NCBI GenBank assembly: GCA_963675565.2
Contig: CAXXYD010000002.1
Span: 682,001-746,000, forward strand
Direction: 5' to 3'
Source: JARRKU01 sp963675565
Lineage (GTDB): Bacteria > Desulfobacterota > Desulfobacteria > Desulfobacterales > Desulfosarcinaceae
DNA: 64,000 bases
How positions within the stretch are numbered: the first letter of the stretch is position 1; every line of letters begins with the position of its first letter. This document shows, in pieces, positions 34,691 to 43,480 of the stretch. The notes beneath the pieces are model-generated. The model worked only from the letters and a program-made list of their open reading frames with translations. It did no database searches and was not told the origin of the DNA. The translations under genes were made by a program, and so were the position numbers.

Positions 34691-36141
34691 AACACACCAT
34701 TGGAACCACCGGCCTGATCTTTAATGAACCCCTGTTGTGGGAAAAAGGTGCCCCCGGCCGAACCGGTTTTTCCATGCCCAAACGGGATGTGGATCCCGCC
34801 CCCCTGGACAGCGGCCTCAAGGGTGAGGGCCCCGACTTCCCGGATTTGAGCGAACTGGAGGTGGTACGCCATTTCACCCACCTGTCGCAGTGGAACTTCG
34901 GCGTGGACAGCGGGTTGTACCCGCTGGGATCGTGCACCATGAAGTACAATCCCAAGACCAATGAACGCCAGGCGTCCCTTCCCGGCTTCGCCGGGTCGCA
35001 TCCCCTGCTGCCCCCGGAACTGAGCCAGGGGGCGCTCAAACTGATGTTCGACCTGCAGCATGACCTTGCCGAGATTACCGGTCTGCCCGCGGTGACCCTC
35101 CAGCCGGCAGCCGGCTCGCACGGCGAATTGACCGGCATGATGGTGATTGCCGCCTACCATAGAAGCAAGGGCAGGCCCAGGGGCAAGGTGCTCATTCCCG
35201 ACACCGCCCACGGCACCAATCCGGCCAGTGCGGCACTGTGCGGCCTCAAGTCCATACCGATCCAATCCAACGAAAACGGCATTCTCTCCCCGGATACCGT
35301 GGCGGGGCTCATGGACGAAGATACCGCCGGTATCATGATCACCAACCCCAACACCCTGGGCCTGTTCGAAGAAAATATCCGTAAAATCGCCGATATCGTC
35401 CACGCCAGGGGCGGACTGGTCTACGGCGACGGGGCCAACATGAACGCCATCATGGGCATTGTCAATGTGAACGCCGCCGGGGTGGACGTGCTGCACCTGA
35501 ACCTGCACAAAACCTTTTCCACACCCCATGGCGGCGGCGGACCCGGCAGCGGCCCCATCTGCGTGACCCGTGAACTGGAACCGTTTCTGCCGGTACCGCG
35601 CATCGTGCAGGCCGACGGACAATACCGGCTGTCCGAGGATCACCCGCAGTCGGTGGGCAAAATCCACGCATTCTACGGCAACTTCGGGATTCTGGTACGG
35701 GCCTACAGCTATATCCGCAGCATGGGCAACGAGCTGAAAAAAGTCAGCCAACTGGCTGTGCTCAACGCCAACTATATCAAGGAACGCCTGCGCGATGTCT
35801 ATCATCTGGCCTATGACCGCCCCTGCATGCACGAGTGCGTATTTTCCGATGCGCTCCAGCAGGAAAACGGCGTCGCCACCCTGGACGTCGCCAAACGGTT
35901 GATGGAATACGGATTTCACCCACCCACGGTCTACTTCCCGCTGGTGGTGCACGGCGCCATTATGATCGAGCCTACGGAAACGGAGTCCAAAGAGAGCATC
36001 GACGCATTCATTGACGCCATGCGGGCCATTGCCCGGGAGGCCAGGGAAAACCCGGAAACCCTGCACGAAGCACCCCGGATTACAAAAGTCAGGCGACTGG
36101 ATGAAACCGCTGCCGCAAGAAAACCCTGCCTCAAGGACTGA
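34687..36141 (+). CDS. gcvPB: Glycine dehydrogenase (decarboxylating) subunit 2
   Basis: Pyridoxal phosphate-bearing half of the P protein, 484 residues. The cofactor lysine is in LHLNLHKTFSTPHGGGGPG, preceded by LVYGDGANMNAIMG. GTNPASAA and QPAAGSHGELTGM are further family motifs. The chosen ATG at 34687 overlaps the stop of subunit 1. It gives a normal N-terminus (NEPLLWEKGAPGRTGFSMP) and a usual length. The last 41 bp overlap the start of lipB. Confidence 0.96.
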   Translation: MKHTIGTTGLIFNEPLLWEKGAPGRTGFSMPKRDVDPAPLDSGLKGEGPDFPDLSELEVVRHFTHLSQWNFGVDSGLYPLGSCTMKYNPKTNERQASLPGFAGSHPLLPPELSQGALKLMFDLQHDLAEITGLPAVTLQPAAGSHGELTGMMVIAAYHRSKGRPRGKVLIPDTAHGTNPASAALCGLKSIPIQSNENGILSPDTVAGLMDEDTAGIMITNPNTLGLFEENIRKIADIVHARGGLVYGDGANMNAIMGIVNVNAAGVDVLHLNLHKTFSTPHGGGGPGSGPICVTRELEPFLPVPRIVQADGQYRLSEDHPQSVGKIHAFYGNFGILVRAYSYIRSMGNELKKVSQLAVLNANYIKERLRDVYHLAYDRPCMHECVFSDALQQENGVATLDVAKRLMEYGFHPPTVYFPLVVHGAIMIEPTETESKESIDAFIDAMRAIAREARENPETLHEAPRITKVRRLDETAAARKPCLKD

Positions 36142-36901
36142 GGATAAGGTGCACCGGTGCCGGTATGCCGAACCGCAGGATTCGGCATACCGAACCGTCT
36201 GGCATCTCCAGCAGGAAATGGTGGCCGCACGCCACGACGGCCGGCTCGACAGCGATGTTCTGCTGCTGCTCGAGCATCCCCCGGTGTTTACCCTCGGGCG
36301 CCGGGGCGGATTGGACAACCTGACGGTTCCCGAATCATTTCTCAGGCAAAAACAGATCGAGGTGGTGCATATCGAGCGGGGCGGCGATATTACCTACCAC
36401 GGCCCGGGACAACTGGTGGGATACCCCATTATCGATCTGCGCCGCAGGAGGCTCTCGGTAGTGGCGTATGTCGGCAAGCTGGAAGAGGTCATGATCCGCA
36501 CGGCGGCTGATTTCGGGGTGAACGCCCAGGTGGATGATCGCAATCGCGGCGCCTGGGTGGGCGACCGCAAACTGGGCAGCATCGGTATTGCCGTCCGCCG
36601 GGGTATCAGTTTCCATGGATTCGCCCTGAACGTCAATACCGACCTGACGCCCTTCGGCTGGGTGAACCCCTGTGGCCTTCAGGGGGTGGGCATCACCAGC
36701 CTGGCCGAAGAAAAAGGGCGGATTCTACCCATGGCCGAAGTCCGCCTGGCCGCCTGCAAGAATTTTGAAGAAACCTTGCATTTCCAGCTGGAAACGGTAT
36801 CTATGGCAGATGTGGAGCAGCGTCTGAAAGGGGCCCATGACGCTGTTGAGGGAAAGTGCCCGTATCGTCCCTGGTTCAATGGCAAAGCCGACGGCCTGTG
36901 A
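36101..36901 (+). CDS. lipB: Octanoyltransferase (lipoate pathway)
   Basis: Moves octanoyl from acyl carrier protein to the lipoyl domain of GcvH and related proteins. The protein is about 266 residues from the ATG at 36101. The substrate motif RGGDITYHGPGQLVGYP, the lysine-bearing GDRKLGSIGIAVRRGIS and the catalytic Cys in NPCGLQGVGITSL are all present. It overlaps gcvPB by 41 bp and precedes lipA, so lipoylation is made with its main client in this window. The start is slightly uncertain because alternative codons exist nearby. Confidence 0.93.
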   Translation: MKPLPQENPASRTEDKVHRCRYAEPQDSAYRTVWHLQQEMVAARHDGRLDSDVLLLLEHPPVFTLGRRGGLDNLTVPESFLRQKQIEVVHIERGGDITYHGPGQLVGYPIIDLRRRRLSVVAYVGKLEEVMIRTAADFGVNAQVDDRNRGAWVGDRKLGSIGIAVRRGISFHGFALNVNTDLTPFGWVNPCGLQGVGITSLAEEKGRILPMAEVRLAACKNFEETLHFQLETVSMADVEQRLKGAHDAVEGKCPYRPWFNGKADGL

Positions 36902-36985
36902 CCGGGCAGCAGGGACAGGCGGCCTCGAAGCCCGTTGAGTCCAGTGGCGCCCTGTCACGTTTCAAACAAAGGATACCCTGATTTT

Positions 36986-37867
36986 ATGAAGAAAAACGCC
37001 ACCCGCCCGCGAACCCCAAAGCCGCCCTGGCTGCGCCGCAGACTGCCGTCAGGGCCGGAGCACGAGCAAGTGCGCACCCTGATCCGGCAGGGGCGGTTGC
37101 ACACCGTTTGCCAGGAGGCAAAGTGCCCCAACCAGTTCGAATGTTTTTCAGCCCGCACCGCCACCTTTCTTATTTTAGGCGCCACCTGCACCCGCCACTG
37201 CCGATTTTGCAATATCGAAGCCGGCCCCACCAAAACACCCGACCCGCAGGAGCCGGCACGGGTGGCCGCAGCGGCTGCGCGTATGAAACTGCGTTATGTG
37301 GTGGTCACCTCGGTCACCCGCGACGACCTGCCGGACGGCGGCGCCGGAATTTTTGCAGACACCATCCGGGCCATTCGCAAGGCCATTGCCGGCGCGTTAG
37401 TGGAAGTTTTGATCCCCGATTTCCAGGGGGACCGGGATGCGCTGGAAAAGGTAATCGCCGCCCGGCCCAACGTGTTGAACCACAATATTGAAACGGTACC
37501 GCGGCTCTATCCCACGGCCCGCCCGGAAGCCGACTACCGGCGATCTCTGGATCTGCTGCAGGTCGCCAGCCAAAGCGACCCTTCCCTGGCAATCAAATCG
37601 GGCATCATGCTGGGACTCGGCGAAACCGCCGACGAAGTCAGCCGAACCCTGGCCGACCTGCGCTCATCCCGTTGTCGAATCGTCACCATCGGCCAATACC
37701 TGCAGCCCACTGAAAAGCATCTTGCGGTTGAGCGGTTCATCCCGCCTGAAGAGTTCGAGAAATGGCGCACCAGGGCTCTTGACCTGGGGTTTGCCGAAGT
37801 GGCCAGCGGCCCCTTTGTGCGCAGTTCCTACCACGCCAAAGAGCTATACCAAGGCACCAAATTGTAG
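36986..37867 (+). CDS. lipA: Lipoyl synthase
   Basis: Radical-SAM enzyme that inserts two sulfurs into protein-bound octanoyl chains. The 293-residue protein has the auxiliary cluster motif CQEAKCPNQFEC and the radical-SAM CTRHCRFC. VVTSVTRDDLPDGGA, NVLNHNIETVPRLY and GLGETADEV follow in the usual order. The C-terminus ends with SSYHAKELY, the region that holds the serine ligand. It is the last gene of the gcv-lip operon and is followed by a weak terminator. Confidence 0.97.
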   Translation: MKKNATRPRTPKPPWLRRRLPSGPEHEQVRTLIRQGRLHTVCQEAKCPNQFECFSARTATFLILGATCTRHCRFCNIEAGPTKTPDPQEPARVAAAAARMKLRYVVVTSVTRDDLPDGGAGIFADTIRAIRKAIAGALVEVLIPDFQGDRDALEKVIAARPNVLNHNIETVPRLYPTARPEADYRRSLDLLQVASQSDPSLAIKSGIMLGLGETADEVSRTLADLRSSRCRIVTIGQYLQPTEKHLAVERFIPPEEFEKWRTRALDLGFAEVASGPFVRSSYHAKELYQGTKL

Positions 37868-37876
37868 CAGGTGTGT

Positions 37877-37936
37877 GCGCCGGCACCGAATGCCGAAGCA
37901 AGGTGCATTCAATCTATGGAAGCGGCCTGCCGGCGC
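37877..37936. repeat. Inverted repeat after lipA
   Basis: GCGCCGGCA (37877-37885) is the exact reverse complement of TGCCGGCGC (37928-37936), with 42 nt between. It lies just before the terminator and may be a 3'-end stabilising fold. Confidence 0.5.
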
Positions 37937-37937
37937 C

Positions 37938-37960
37938 CCGATCCTTGCGAATCGGTTTTT
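37938..37960 (+). terminator. Weak intrinsic terminator of the gcv-lip operon
   Basis: CCGAT (37938-37942) pairs with ATCGG (37951-37955), followed directly by TTTTT and C. The stem is only five pairs, so it may be leaky or combine with the upstream inverted repeat. Confidence 0.5.
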
Positions 37961-37994
37961 CTTAAACATTTATTTTTGCAGCAAATATAAAGAA

Positions 37995-38023
37995 TTGACA
38001 ACACCCGCGGCTCATTTTATGAT
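37995..38023 (+). promoter_or_regulatory. Strong sigma-70-type promoter upstream of the desulforedoxin gene
   Basis: TTGACA (37995-38000), a 17-bp spacer, then TATGAT (38018-38023): eleven of twelve consensus positions match at optimal spacing. The next gene with a good ribosome site is about 300 bp further on. Confidence 0.75.
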
Positions 38024-38326
38024 TCAGTATTGATCTTGAATGCATCCAGCATTTAAACTTCGCTTCCGCGGTCCCGCTTTGCGCAGTGCAGGCTGCCGGC
38101 ATCGATGCCCCGGCCTTTTTCCCATGCGGCATTTTTGATTATCTGATCTTCTGGCACACCGACCATACAATTTTACACACATCGATTTGCAGCGGCATTT
38201 CTAACGCTTCTGCGCCTCATTATAAAATCGATGCTTTTGGTCAGATGAGGTAACTGCCCGGGCTGCCGGTGTTGTTGAGTCCATCGGACGCTCCGCAGTC
38301 TCACGAAAAACAGAAAGGAGGACATC
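38024..38326. other. Long untranslated leader or small RNA region
   Basis: About 295 nt between the promoter and the desulforedoxin start. A 32-codon frame at 38040 has no ribosome site. I see no known riboswitch. It may be a structured 5' leader or carry a separate small RNA. Confidence 0.4.
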
Positions 38327-38494
38327 ATGCCAAAGAAAGCAGATGTGTACAAATGCGACTCGTGTGGAATGGTCGTCACCATTCTGAAAGCGAGTACGGG
38401 TCCTTTGAGTTGCTGCAATGAAAAAATGAAGGAGGTTACGCCGGATGAAGCCAAGCGTTTGACTTATGGAATGCAGCCGCCGGGCACGCCTTGA
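38327..38494 (+). CDS. Desulforedoxin-like small iron protein
   Basis: A 55-residue protein with an excellent AGGAGG site. YKCDSCGMVV gives the first CxxC pair, and LSCCNEKM the adjacent Cys pair. This C-x2-C...C-C arrangement binds one Fe(SCys)4 centre in desulforedoxin and in the N-domain of desulfoferrodoxin. No superoxide-reductase domain follows, so it is a stand-alone domain, with a short tail after the second Cys pair. It likely acts in electron transfer or oxidative defence. The next gene is a CBS protein. Confidence 0.85.
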   Translation: MPKKADVYKCDSCGMVVTILKASTGPLSCCNEKMKEVTPDEAKRLTYGMQPPGTP

Positions 38495-38509
38495 ACCGGA
38501 AGTTCACCA

Positions 38510-38600
38510 CTCTGCAGATCCCGGGTTCATGGGATCTGCAGAGAACACGGCTGTCCACCAAGAGAAAAACGGGCCCGGTTCCGGGCATCGAACCCGGAAC
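38510..38600. repeat. Two strong stem-loops between desulforedoxin and CBS genes
   Basis: First stem: CTCTGCAGATCCC (38510-38522) with its perfect complement at 38531-38543. Second stem: GTTCCGGG (38578-38585) with CCCGGAAC (38593-38600). Neither is followed by a T-run, so termination is unlikely. They may protect the abundant upstream mRNA or be processing sites. Confidence 0.7.
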
Positions 38601-38622
38601 ACGATTTGAAAAGGGGGCAATC

Positions 38623-39306
38623 ATGATCGGCAACAAGACAAAAGGTCGAACCGTGATTGGCGTGGGCACAGATACCAGTATCATCAAGGCCCGCACGCTT
38701 ATGATAGAAAACAAAATCCGCCATCTGCCTGTTGTAGACAAAAGAGGGAGGCTGGTGGGTATCGTCAGTGACCGGGACCTGCGCATGGCCCTGCCGGCAG
38801 AAATCTACCGACATCCGGAGGTGGAAGAAGAAGACCCAAATTCCACGGGAACCAAAGTATCGGCTGTCATGACCACAAATCCCTATCGCATATCGGCGGC
38901 ATATACGCTGCAAGACACCTTGCTGCTCTTTAAAAGAACACGGGTCGGCGCTTTTCCGGTCGTTGATGAAAATGATCAAGTCATCGGAATTATCTCGGAC
39001 AGGGACTTGCTGCACGGATTCATAGATCTGCTGGGCGTCGGCCGGCCCGGTTGCTTTTTGGGTTTGATTATACCTGCTTCCCCACGTGCTGTCAGTCGGA
39101 TCGTCAGCGCTGTAGCCGAAGAAAATATTGCCATTTCGAGCTTGCTCGTCATAAAGGGCTGGGAAGAAGGAAATGATGCGTTGTTCCTCTACTTGCTGAC
39201 GCAAAATATCAGTAATGTAAAACACCTGGCAACAGAAATGGGTTATCGTCCCATTGAACCGATACAGTTGTTTTTCTATCAACATGCGTCCGGGGACACA
39301 AAATAA
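38623..39306 (+). CDS. CBS-domain protein with ACT-like C-terminus (AcuB-like)
   Basis: A 227-residue soluble protein. Two CBS motifs occupy about residues 1-140 (RHLPVVDKRGRLVGIVSDRDL, quoted by its core HLPVVDKRGRLVGIVSDRD, and GAFPVVDENDQVIGIISDRDL by GAFPVVDENDQVIGIISDR). The C-terminal part (SRIVSAVAEENIAISSLLV) looks like an ACT-type ligand module. AcuB-like proteins of this layout bind adenine nucleotides. The ATG at 38623 follows GGGGG. Its stop overlaps the start of the CoA-transferase gene, so it probably regulates or responds to that enzyme. Confidence 0.82.
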   Translation: MIGNKTKGRTVIGVGTDTSIIKARTLMIENKIRHLPVVDKRGRLVGIVSDRDLRMALPAEIYRHPEVEEEDPNSTGTKVSAVMTTNPYRISAAYTLQDTLLLFKRTRVGAFPVVDENDQVIGIISDRDLLHGFIDLLGVGRPGCFLGLIIPASPRAVSRIVSAVAEENIAISSLLVIKGWEEGNDALFLYLLTQNISNVKHLATEMGYRPIEPIQLFFYQHASGDTK

Positions 39307-41201
39307 TGACTTCTCCGGGAAAGGCCACGGTCAATCGGACCACCATCGGTGGCAGGGCACAAGTCCATTGGGAATCATCGGTGGTTACGCCCGAGATTGC
39401 GGCCAGCCACCTCAAGCCCGGAATGAGCATCTTCCTCGGCTCCGGTGCCGCCGAACCCGGAACCATGGTCAAGTATTTAATGGATCCCGGCACGCGCCAT
39501 ATCGAAGATCTCGAGTTCATTCAGGTGTTGAGTTTCGGGGATGCCATTTCACTTCAAGCTTTGGGTGCAAAAAACTTCCGCCTGAAAACCTTTTTTTCAG
39601 GATGGGCCGCAAAAGCCGCTATTTCCGAAGGCCTCATCGACTTTATCCCCAGTCATTTTTCACGCATTCCGGCCTTAATCAGAAATGAACAAGTGGTTGT
39701 CAACGCCGCCATCGTTCAAATCGCCCCCCCCAATGCGGAAGGGTTCTGCAGCTTTGGCGCCGCTGTCGATGAGGCCCGCGAAGCAATGGCAAAAGCATCT
39801 CTGAACATCGGGGAAATCAACCCCGATATGCCTTTCACCTTTGGGGACACACTCGTTCATTTGTCAGAATTCGACTACCTTGTGCGTGCATCAGAACCCC
39901 CGATCTATTTTGAACCCTGGCCGGTTGATGCTGTTCTGGACAAGGTGGCTTACTGGGCATCCACGCTCATCGAAGACGGGAGCTGCCTGGCGTTCTCCAT
40001 TGGTCCTTTTTATGAGGCACTGGCGAATAATTTAGCCGGCAAACAGAATTTAGGCATTCATTCCCCTTTCTTCACAGACGCGCTGATGGAATTGGTACGC
40101 GCTGGATCCGTCAGCAATCAAATGAAGAATACATTTTGCGGCAAAGCCCTGACTTCCTATGCTGTCGGGTCCAAAAAATTGTTTCAATGGCTGGACCACA
40201 ACCCGTTCATCGAATTTCAGCGCATCGATACGGTCAGTGATCCGGTGAATATCGGACGAAACGACCGTGTGGTTGCCGTTCTGCGGGCATCCAAAGTTGA
40301 TCTTTACGGACGAATCAGTCTCGATGTCGGAGACGAAATATTTGCATACCGGCCGGCGCAGGTTATCGACTTCTTTAATGCCGCGGAAATTTCTGATGGC
40401 GGATGCGCATTTTTTGCTTTGCCAAGCCGGGATCGTTCCGGCAAGTCGAATATCCTGTTGTCCATCGCCGATCATCCTAACCACTTCAGCCTGTTTGAGT
40501 CCGTGCGAACCGTCATCACTGAATACGGCATTGCCAACCTTGAAGGACATACCGTGCGCGAACGTGCCCAACTGCTGATTGAAATTGCCCATCCAGCCGA
40601 TCGCAGCATCCTTGTCGAACAGGCCAAAACCGGACGGATTCTATACCCTGACCAGATCTTTCTGGCGGAAAGCGGCCGATTATACCCCTGCGATATCGAC
40701 ATTACGCATACATTTAAAGGTGCGCAGGAAGTCAGGCTGCGCCCGATCAAACCGTCGGACGAAGAGGGCATGCGGCGGTTATTTTATCGATTTTCAAGCG
40801 AGGCGGTCTATTCACGATATTTTCATTCTGTTCGCACCATGACCCACAGCAAAATGCAGGCCTATGTCAATGTCGACTGGAATAACGTCATGAGCATCGT
40901 TGCATTGAAAGGCCGCAAGGATAACGAACGCGTGATTGCCGAAGGGCGCTATATCCGTATCCAGGGTACGCGATCGGCGGAAGTTGTGTTTGTCGTGGAT
41001 GAGCTCTATCAGAAGTTGGGAATTGCCACCTATCTATACCAATTGCTGGTGCGCCTGGCCAGGGAGAGAGGCATATCCGAATTCGTGGCTGACGTGTTGT
41101 TTTCAAATGCGGCCATGATGAAAGTTTTCCGAAAAGGGAACCTGCCCGTAAATGCGTGCCTGGAAGAAGGCATTTACCATATCCGCATCCGGATAAAATA
41201 G
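39306..41201 (+). CDS. Acetyl-CoA hydrolase/transferase-family protein fused to a GNAT domain
   Basis: A 631-residue fusion. The first ~430 residues match class I CoA-transferases related to 4-hydroxybutyrate or acetyl-CoA transferases: MSIFLGSGAAEPGTMVKYL, NPDMPFTFGDTLVHLSEFD and the C-terminal TEYGIANLEGHTVRERA. From about 470 a GNAT acyltransferase begins (VRLRPIKPSDEEGMRRLFYR), with YQKLGIATYLYQLLVRLARE in the acetyl-CoA-binding position. In the usual GGQ.DF position it reads PAQVIDFF, a departure from the common motif. It is translationally coupled to the CBS gene. It may move CoA between acids and acetylate a protein; this is inference. Confidence 0.85.
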   Translation: MTSPGKATVNRTTIGGRAQVHWESSVVTPEIAASHLKPGMSIFLGSGAAEPGTMVKYLMDPGTRHIEDLEFIQVLSFGDAISLQALGAKNFRLKTFFSGWAAKAAISEGLIDFIPSHFSRIPALIRNEQVVVNAAIVQIAPPNAEGFCSFGAAVDEAREAMAKASLNIGEINPDMPFTFGDTLVHLSEFDYLVRASEPPIYFEPWPVDAVLDKVAYWASTLIEDGSCLAFSIGPFYEALANNLAGKQNLGIHSPFFTDALMELVRAGSVSNQMKNTFCGKALTSYAVGSKKLFQWLDHNPFIEFQRIDTVSDPVNIGRNDRVVAVLRASKVDLYGRISLDVGDEIFAYRPAQVIDFFNAAEISDGGCAFFALPSRDRSGKSNILLSIADHPNHFSLFESVRTVITEYGIANLEGHTVRERAQLLIEIAHPADRSILVEQAKTGRILYPDQIFLAESGRLYPCDIDITHTFKGAQEVRLRPIKPSDEEGMRRLFYRFSSEAVYSRYFHSVRTMTHSKMQAYVNVDWNNVMSIVALKGRKDNERVIAEGRYIRIQGTRSAEVVFVVDELYQKLGIATYLYQLLVRLARERGISEFVADVLFSNAAMMKVFRKGNLPVNACLEEGIYHIRIRIK

Positions 41202-41330
41202 GCCTGCCGCCCCCCGCAAACCGGACATCGGCCGAATATGACGGCTGAATTTTTGCCGGTAAACCGTTTTAATACCATTTCAAAGAATGTTATTTGAACG
41301 CCGTTCATTGAATAGCCCCGATTATTTTAC

Positions 41331-41372
41331 TTGACAGAAGCTCAAGGTATCAATAGTAATGGTTAAACCATT
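41331..41372 (+). promoter_or_regulatory. livG promoter with FadR-type GntR operator
   Basis: TTGACA at 41331-41336 is followed near the expected -10 by TAGTAA (41354-41359), overlapped by the palindrome AATGGTTAAACCATT (41358-41372). The TGGT-N3-ACCA core is the classic operator of the FadR branch of GntR regulators. A near-identical site lies at 46431, before the GntR gene of this cluster. Confidence 0.75.
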
Positions 41373-41448
41373 TAGTCCACTTGAAGCCGAGGCTAATTTG
41401 GTGTATCCATAACGGCATATTTCCATCTGAAACCACAGCAGCGAGCTT

Positions 41449-42216
41449 ATGACTGAACTTCAGCTGAATGATATCAGCGTCTCTTTCGGTGGACTCAAAG
41501 CCCTCTCCGAAATCAGTTTCTCTCTGAATACCGGGGAAATTGTCGGCCTCATCGGTCCCAACGGCGCCGGCAAAACCACTGTCTTCAATGTCATTACCGG
41601 AGTCTACAAAACTTCGGGGGGTGATGTCACCCTGGACGGCCGAAGCATCCTGGGCAAGCGCCCCTACCAGATTCTATCCAGGGGAATCGCCAGAACATTC
41701 CAGAACATCCGCTTGTTCTCCAAAATGACCGCTTTGGAAAATGCCATGGTGGCGTTGCACTGTCGATCCAAAAAGGGGGTCGTGGGGGCCGTATTGCGAA
41801 CGCCGTCCCACCATCGCGAAGAGGTTGAAATCCGGGCCAAGGCATTGAAAGCACTTGAGTTCATGGGGGTCGCCGAAGTTGCCGATGTGGTAGCCCAGAA
41901 CCTGTCCTACGGCATCCAGCGCCGCCTGGAAATTGCCCGCGCGCTGGCATCGCAACCCGGCATTTTACTGCTGGACGAGCCCGCTGCCGGTATGAACCCC
42001 TCCGAAAGCATGAAATTGATGCGTGATATCGCCCGCATCTCCGAACTGGGCATCAACGTGCTGCTCGTGGAGCATGATATGAAGGTGGTCATGGGGGTTT
42101 GCCAGCGGATTGTGTGCATCGACCACGGGGTTAAAATCGCCGAGGGCAGACCGGAAGAGATACAGAAAGATCCCAAAGTCATCGAAGCATATTTGGGTCA
42201 GCCGGCAAAGGACTGA
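41449..42216 (+). CDS. livG: Branched-chain-type amino acid ABC transporter ATPase
   Basis: A 255-residue ATPase of the Liv family. Walker A is GPNGAGKTT, the Q-loop segment is RTFQNIRLFSKMTALEN, the signature is LSYGIQRRLEIARAL and Walker B is ILLLDEPAAGMNP. The H-loop is LLVEHDMKVV. LivG usually follows the permeases; here it comes first, directly behind the operator. The transporter is of the hydrophobic amino acid type. A proline-related substrate is suggested by the downstream PutA-like gene. Confidence 0.94.
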   Translation: MTELQLNDISVSFGGLKALSEISFSLNTGEIVGLIGPNGAGKTTVFNVITGVYKTSGGDVTLDGRSILGKRPYQILSRGIARTFQNIRLFSKMTALENAMVALHCRSKKGVVGAVLRTPSHHREEVEIRAKALKALEFMGVAEVADVVAQNLSYGIQRRLEIARALASQPGILLLDEPAAGMNPSESMKLMRDIARISELGINVLLVEHDMKVVMGVCQRIVCIDHGVKIAEGRPEEIQKDPKVIEAYLGQPAKD

Positions 42217-42237
42217 ACCAGGAAACAACCGGACATG

Positions 42238-42269
42238 ACCCCGTTATTTAAATAGTCCGGGGCTTTTTT
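42238..42269 (+). terminator. Intergenic terminator/attenuator after livG
   Basis: CCCCG (42239-42243) pairs with CGGGG (42258-42262), followed by C and TTTTTT. A partial stop here would change the ATPase to receptor ratio, or livK has its own start site; no clear promoter was found between them. Confidence 0.65.
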
Positions 42270-42323
42270 CCCGGACACTCTGGGTTAAAAAAACAACCAA
42301 CAGGATAGAGGAGGAAAAAAACC

Positions 42324-43460
42324 ATGAAGAGGAAGATAATTACCCTGACCGTGATCGCCTTGATTCTAGGTCCGTTCATGCTGGGAGCGGCAACGGCCAA
42401 AACCCTCAAGATCGGCACCATGAGCCCGCTGACCGGGCCCTATGCGGCAGACGGCAACGACATCGCCAACGGTGCCAAAACGGCGGTTGAAGTTATCGAA
42501 GCCGAAGGGGGTATTCCGGGCTACGATAAAATCGAAGTATTCCCCCAGGACACCGCCTGCGATCCACGCCAGGCCGTGGCCGCGGCCAACAAGCTGATCA
42601 ACGAGGGCGTTGTCGGTGTCGTCGGCGCGTATTGCTCCAGCGCCACCATTCCTGCCTCTGAAACTTTGGCTGAAGAAGATATTCCCATGCTCACCCCGGC
42701 GTCCACCAATGAGAAAGTCACCGAGCGCGGCCTGCCCTATATGTTCCGGATGTGCGGCCGGGACGACGACCAGTCCAAGATTGCCGGCGCATTTATCAAG
42801 AATTACCTCAAAGCCAAAACCATTTACATTGTGGATGACAAAACCACTTATTCCCAGGGTCTTGCCGACGGCGTTAAAAAACAGTGCGACCAAATGGGGG
42901 TCAAGGTGCTTTCCCATGATCACGTCAACCAGGGCGATAAGGATTTTTCCGCCGTCTTGACGAAAATCAAACAGGCCGATCCCGATGTGCTTTATATGAG
43001 CCTGCAGAACTCGGCCACGGGCAGCCTGATGGCCATCCAGGCCAAACGGATGGGGCTCAAGTGCCAAGTGCTGGCCCAGGATGCGGTCTATCATCCCCAG
43101 TTCATCACCATTGCCAAAGAGGCCGCCGAAGGCACCTACCTGACGTTCGGGTTCACCGACAAAAACACAGATGCCTATAAAAAATACCTCGGTAAATACG
43201 AAACCAAGTACGGCAAGCCGGGCGCCTATTCCGGCTATGCCTATGATGCGGCCTATGTGCTGCTCACCGCCATCAAAAAAGCCGGCTCCACCGATCCGGC
43301 CAAAATCAAGGCTGAGATCATGAAGATGGATTTCCAGGGCGCCAGCAAGTATATCAAATTCATGCCCAACGGCGACTCCGGTTCCGATTACGTGATCTGG
43401 AAGGTGGAAAACGGGGAGTTCAAAAATTACTGGAACCCCACCACCGGCAAACTGTTTTAG
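42324..43460 (+). CDS. livK: Branched-chain-type amino acid ABC transporter binding protein
   Basis: A 378-residue periplasmic receptor with a signal peptide (MKRKIITLTVIALILGPFML, cleavage around ATA-KT). The mature start KIGTMSPLTGPYAADGNDI and the segments GVVGAYCSSATIPASE, PMLTPASTNEK and TYSQGLADGVKKQ are typical of the LivJ/LivK fold. A GAGGAGG site precedes the ATG. Strong hairpins lie on both sides of the gene, a layout that often raises the level of the receptor. Which amino acid binds is not readable from sequence. Confidence 0.94.
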   Translation: MKRKIITLTVIALILGPFMLGAATAKTLKIGTMSPLTGPYAADGNDIANGAKTAVEVIEAEGGIPGYDKIEVFPQDTACDPRQAVAAANKLINEGVVGVVGAYCSSATIPASETLAEEDIPMLTPASTNEKVTERGLPYMFRMCGRDDDQSKIAGAFIKNYLKAKTIYIVDDKTTYSQGLADGVKKQCDQMGVKVLSHDHVNQGDKDFSAVLTKIKQADPDVLYMSLQNSATGSLMAIQAKRMGLKCQVLAQDAVYHPQFITIAKEAAEGTYLTFGFTDKNTDAYKKYLGKYETKYGKPGAYSGYAYDAAYVLLTAIKKAGSTDPAKIKAEIMKMDFQGASKYIKFMPNGDSGSDYVIWKVENGEFKNYWNPTTGKLF

Positions 43461-43480
43461 TCCGACACCTGAAACAAACT

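Noticed and set aside
34597..36318. 573-codon minus-strand open frame
   Set aside because: It lies opposite gcvPA/gcvPB/lipB, which are unambiguous; it is a by-product of high GC content.
38510..38600. Intrinsic terminator after the desulforedoxin gene
   Set aside because: The stems are strong but no T-run follows either of them.
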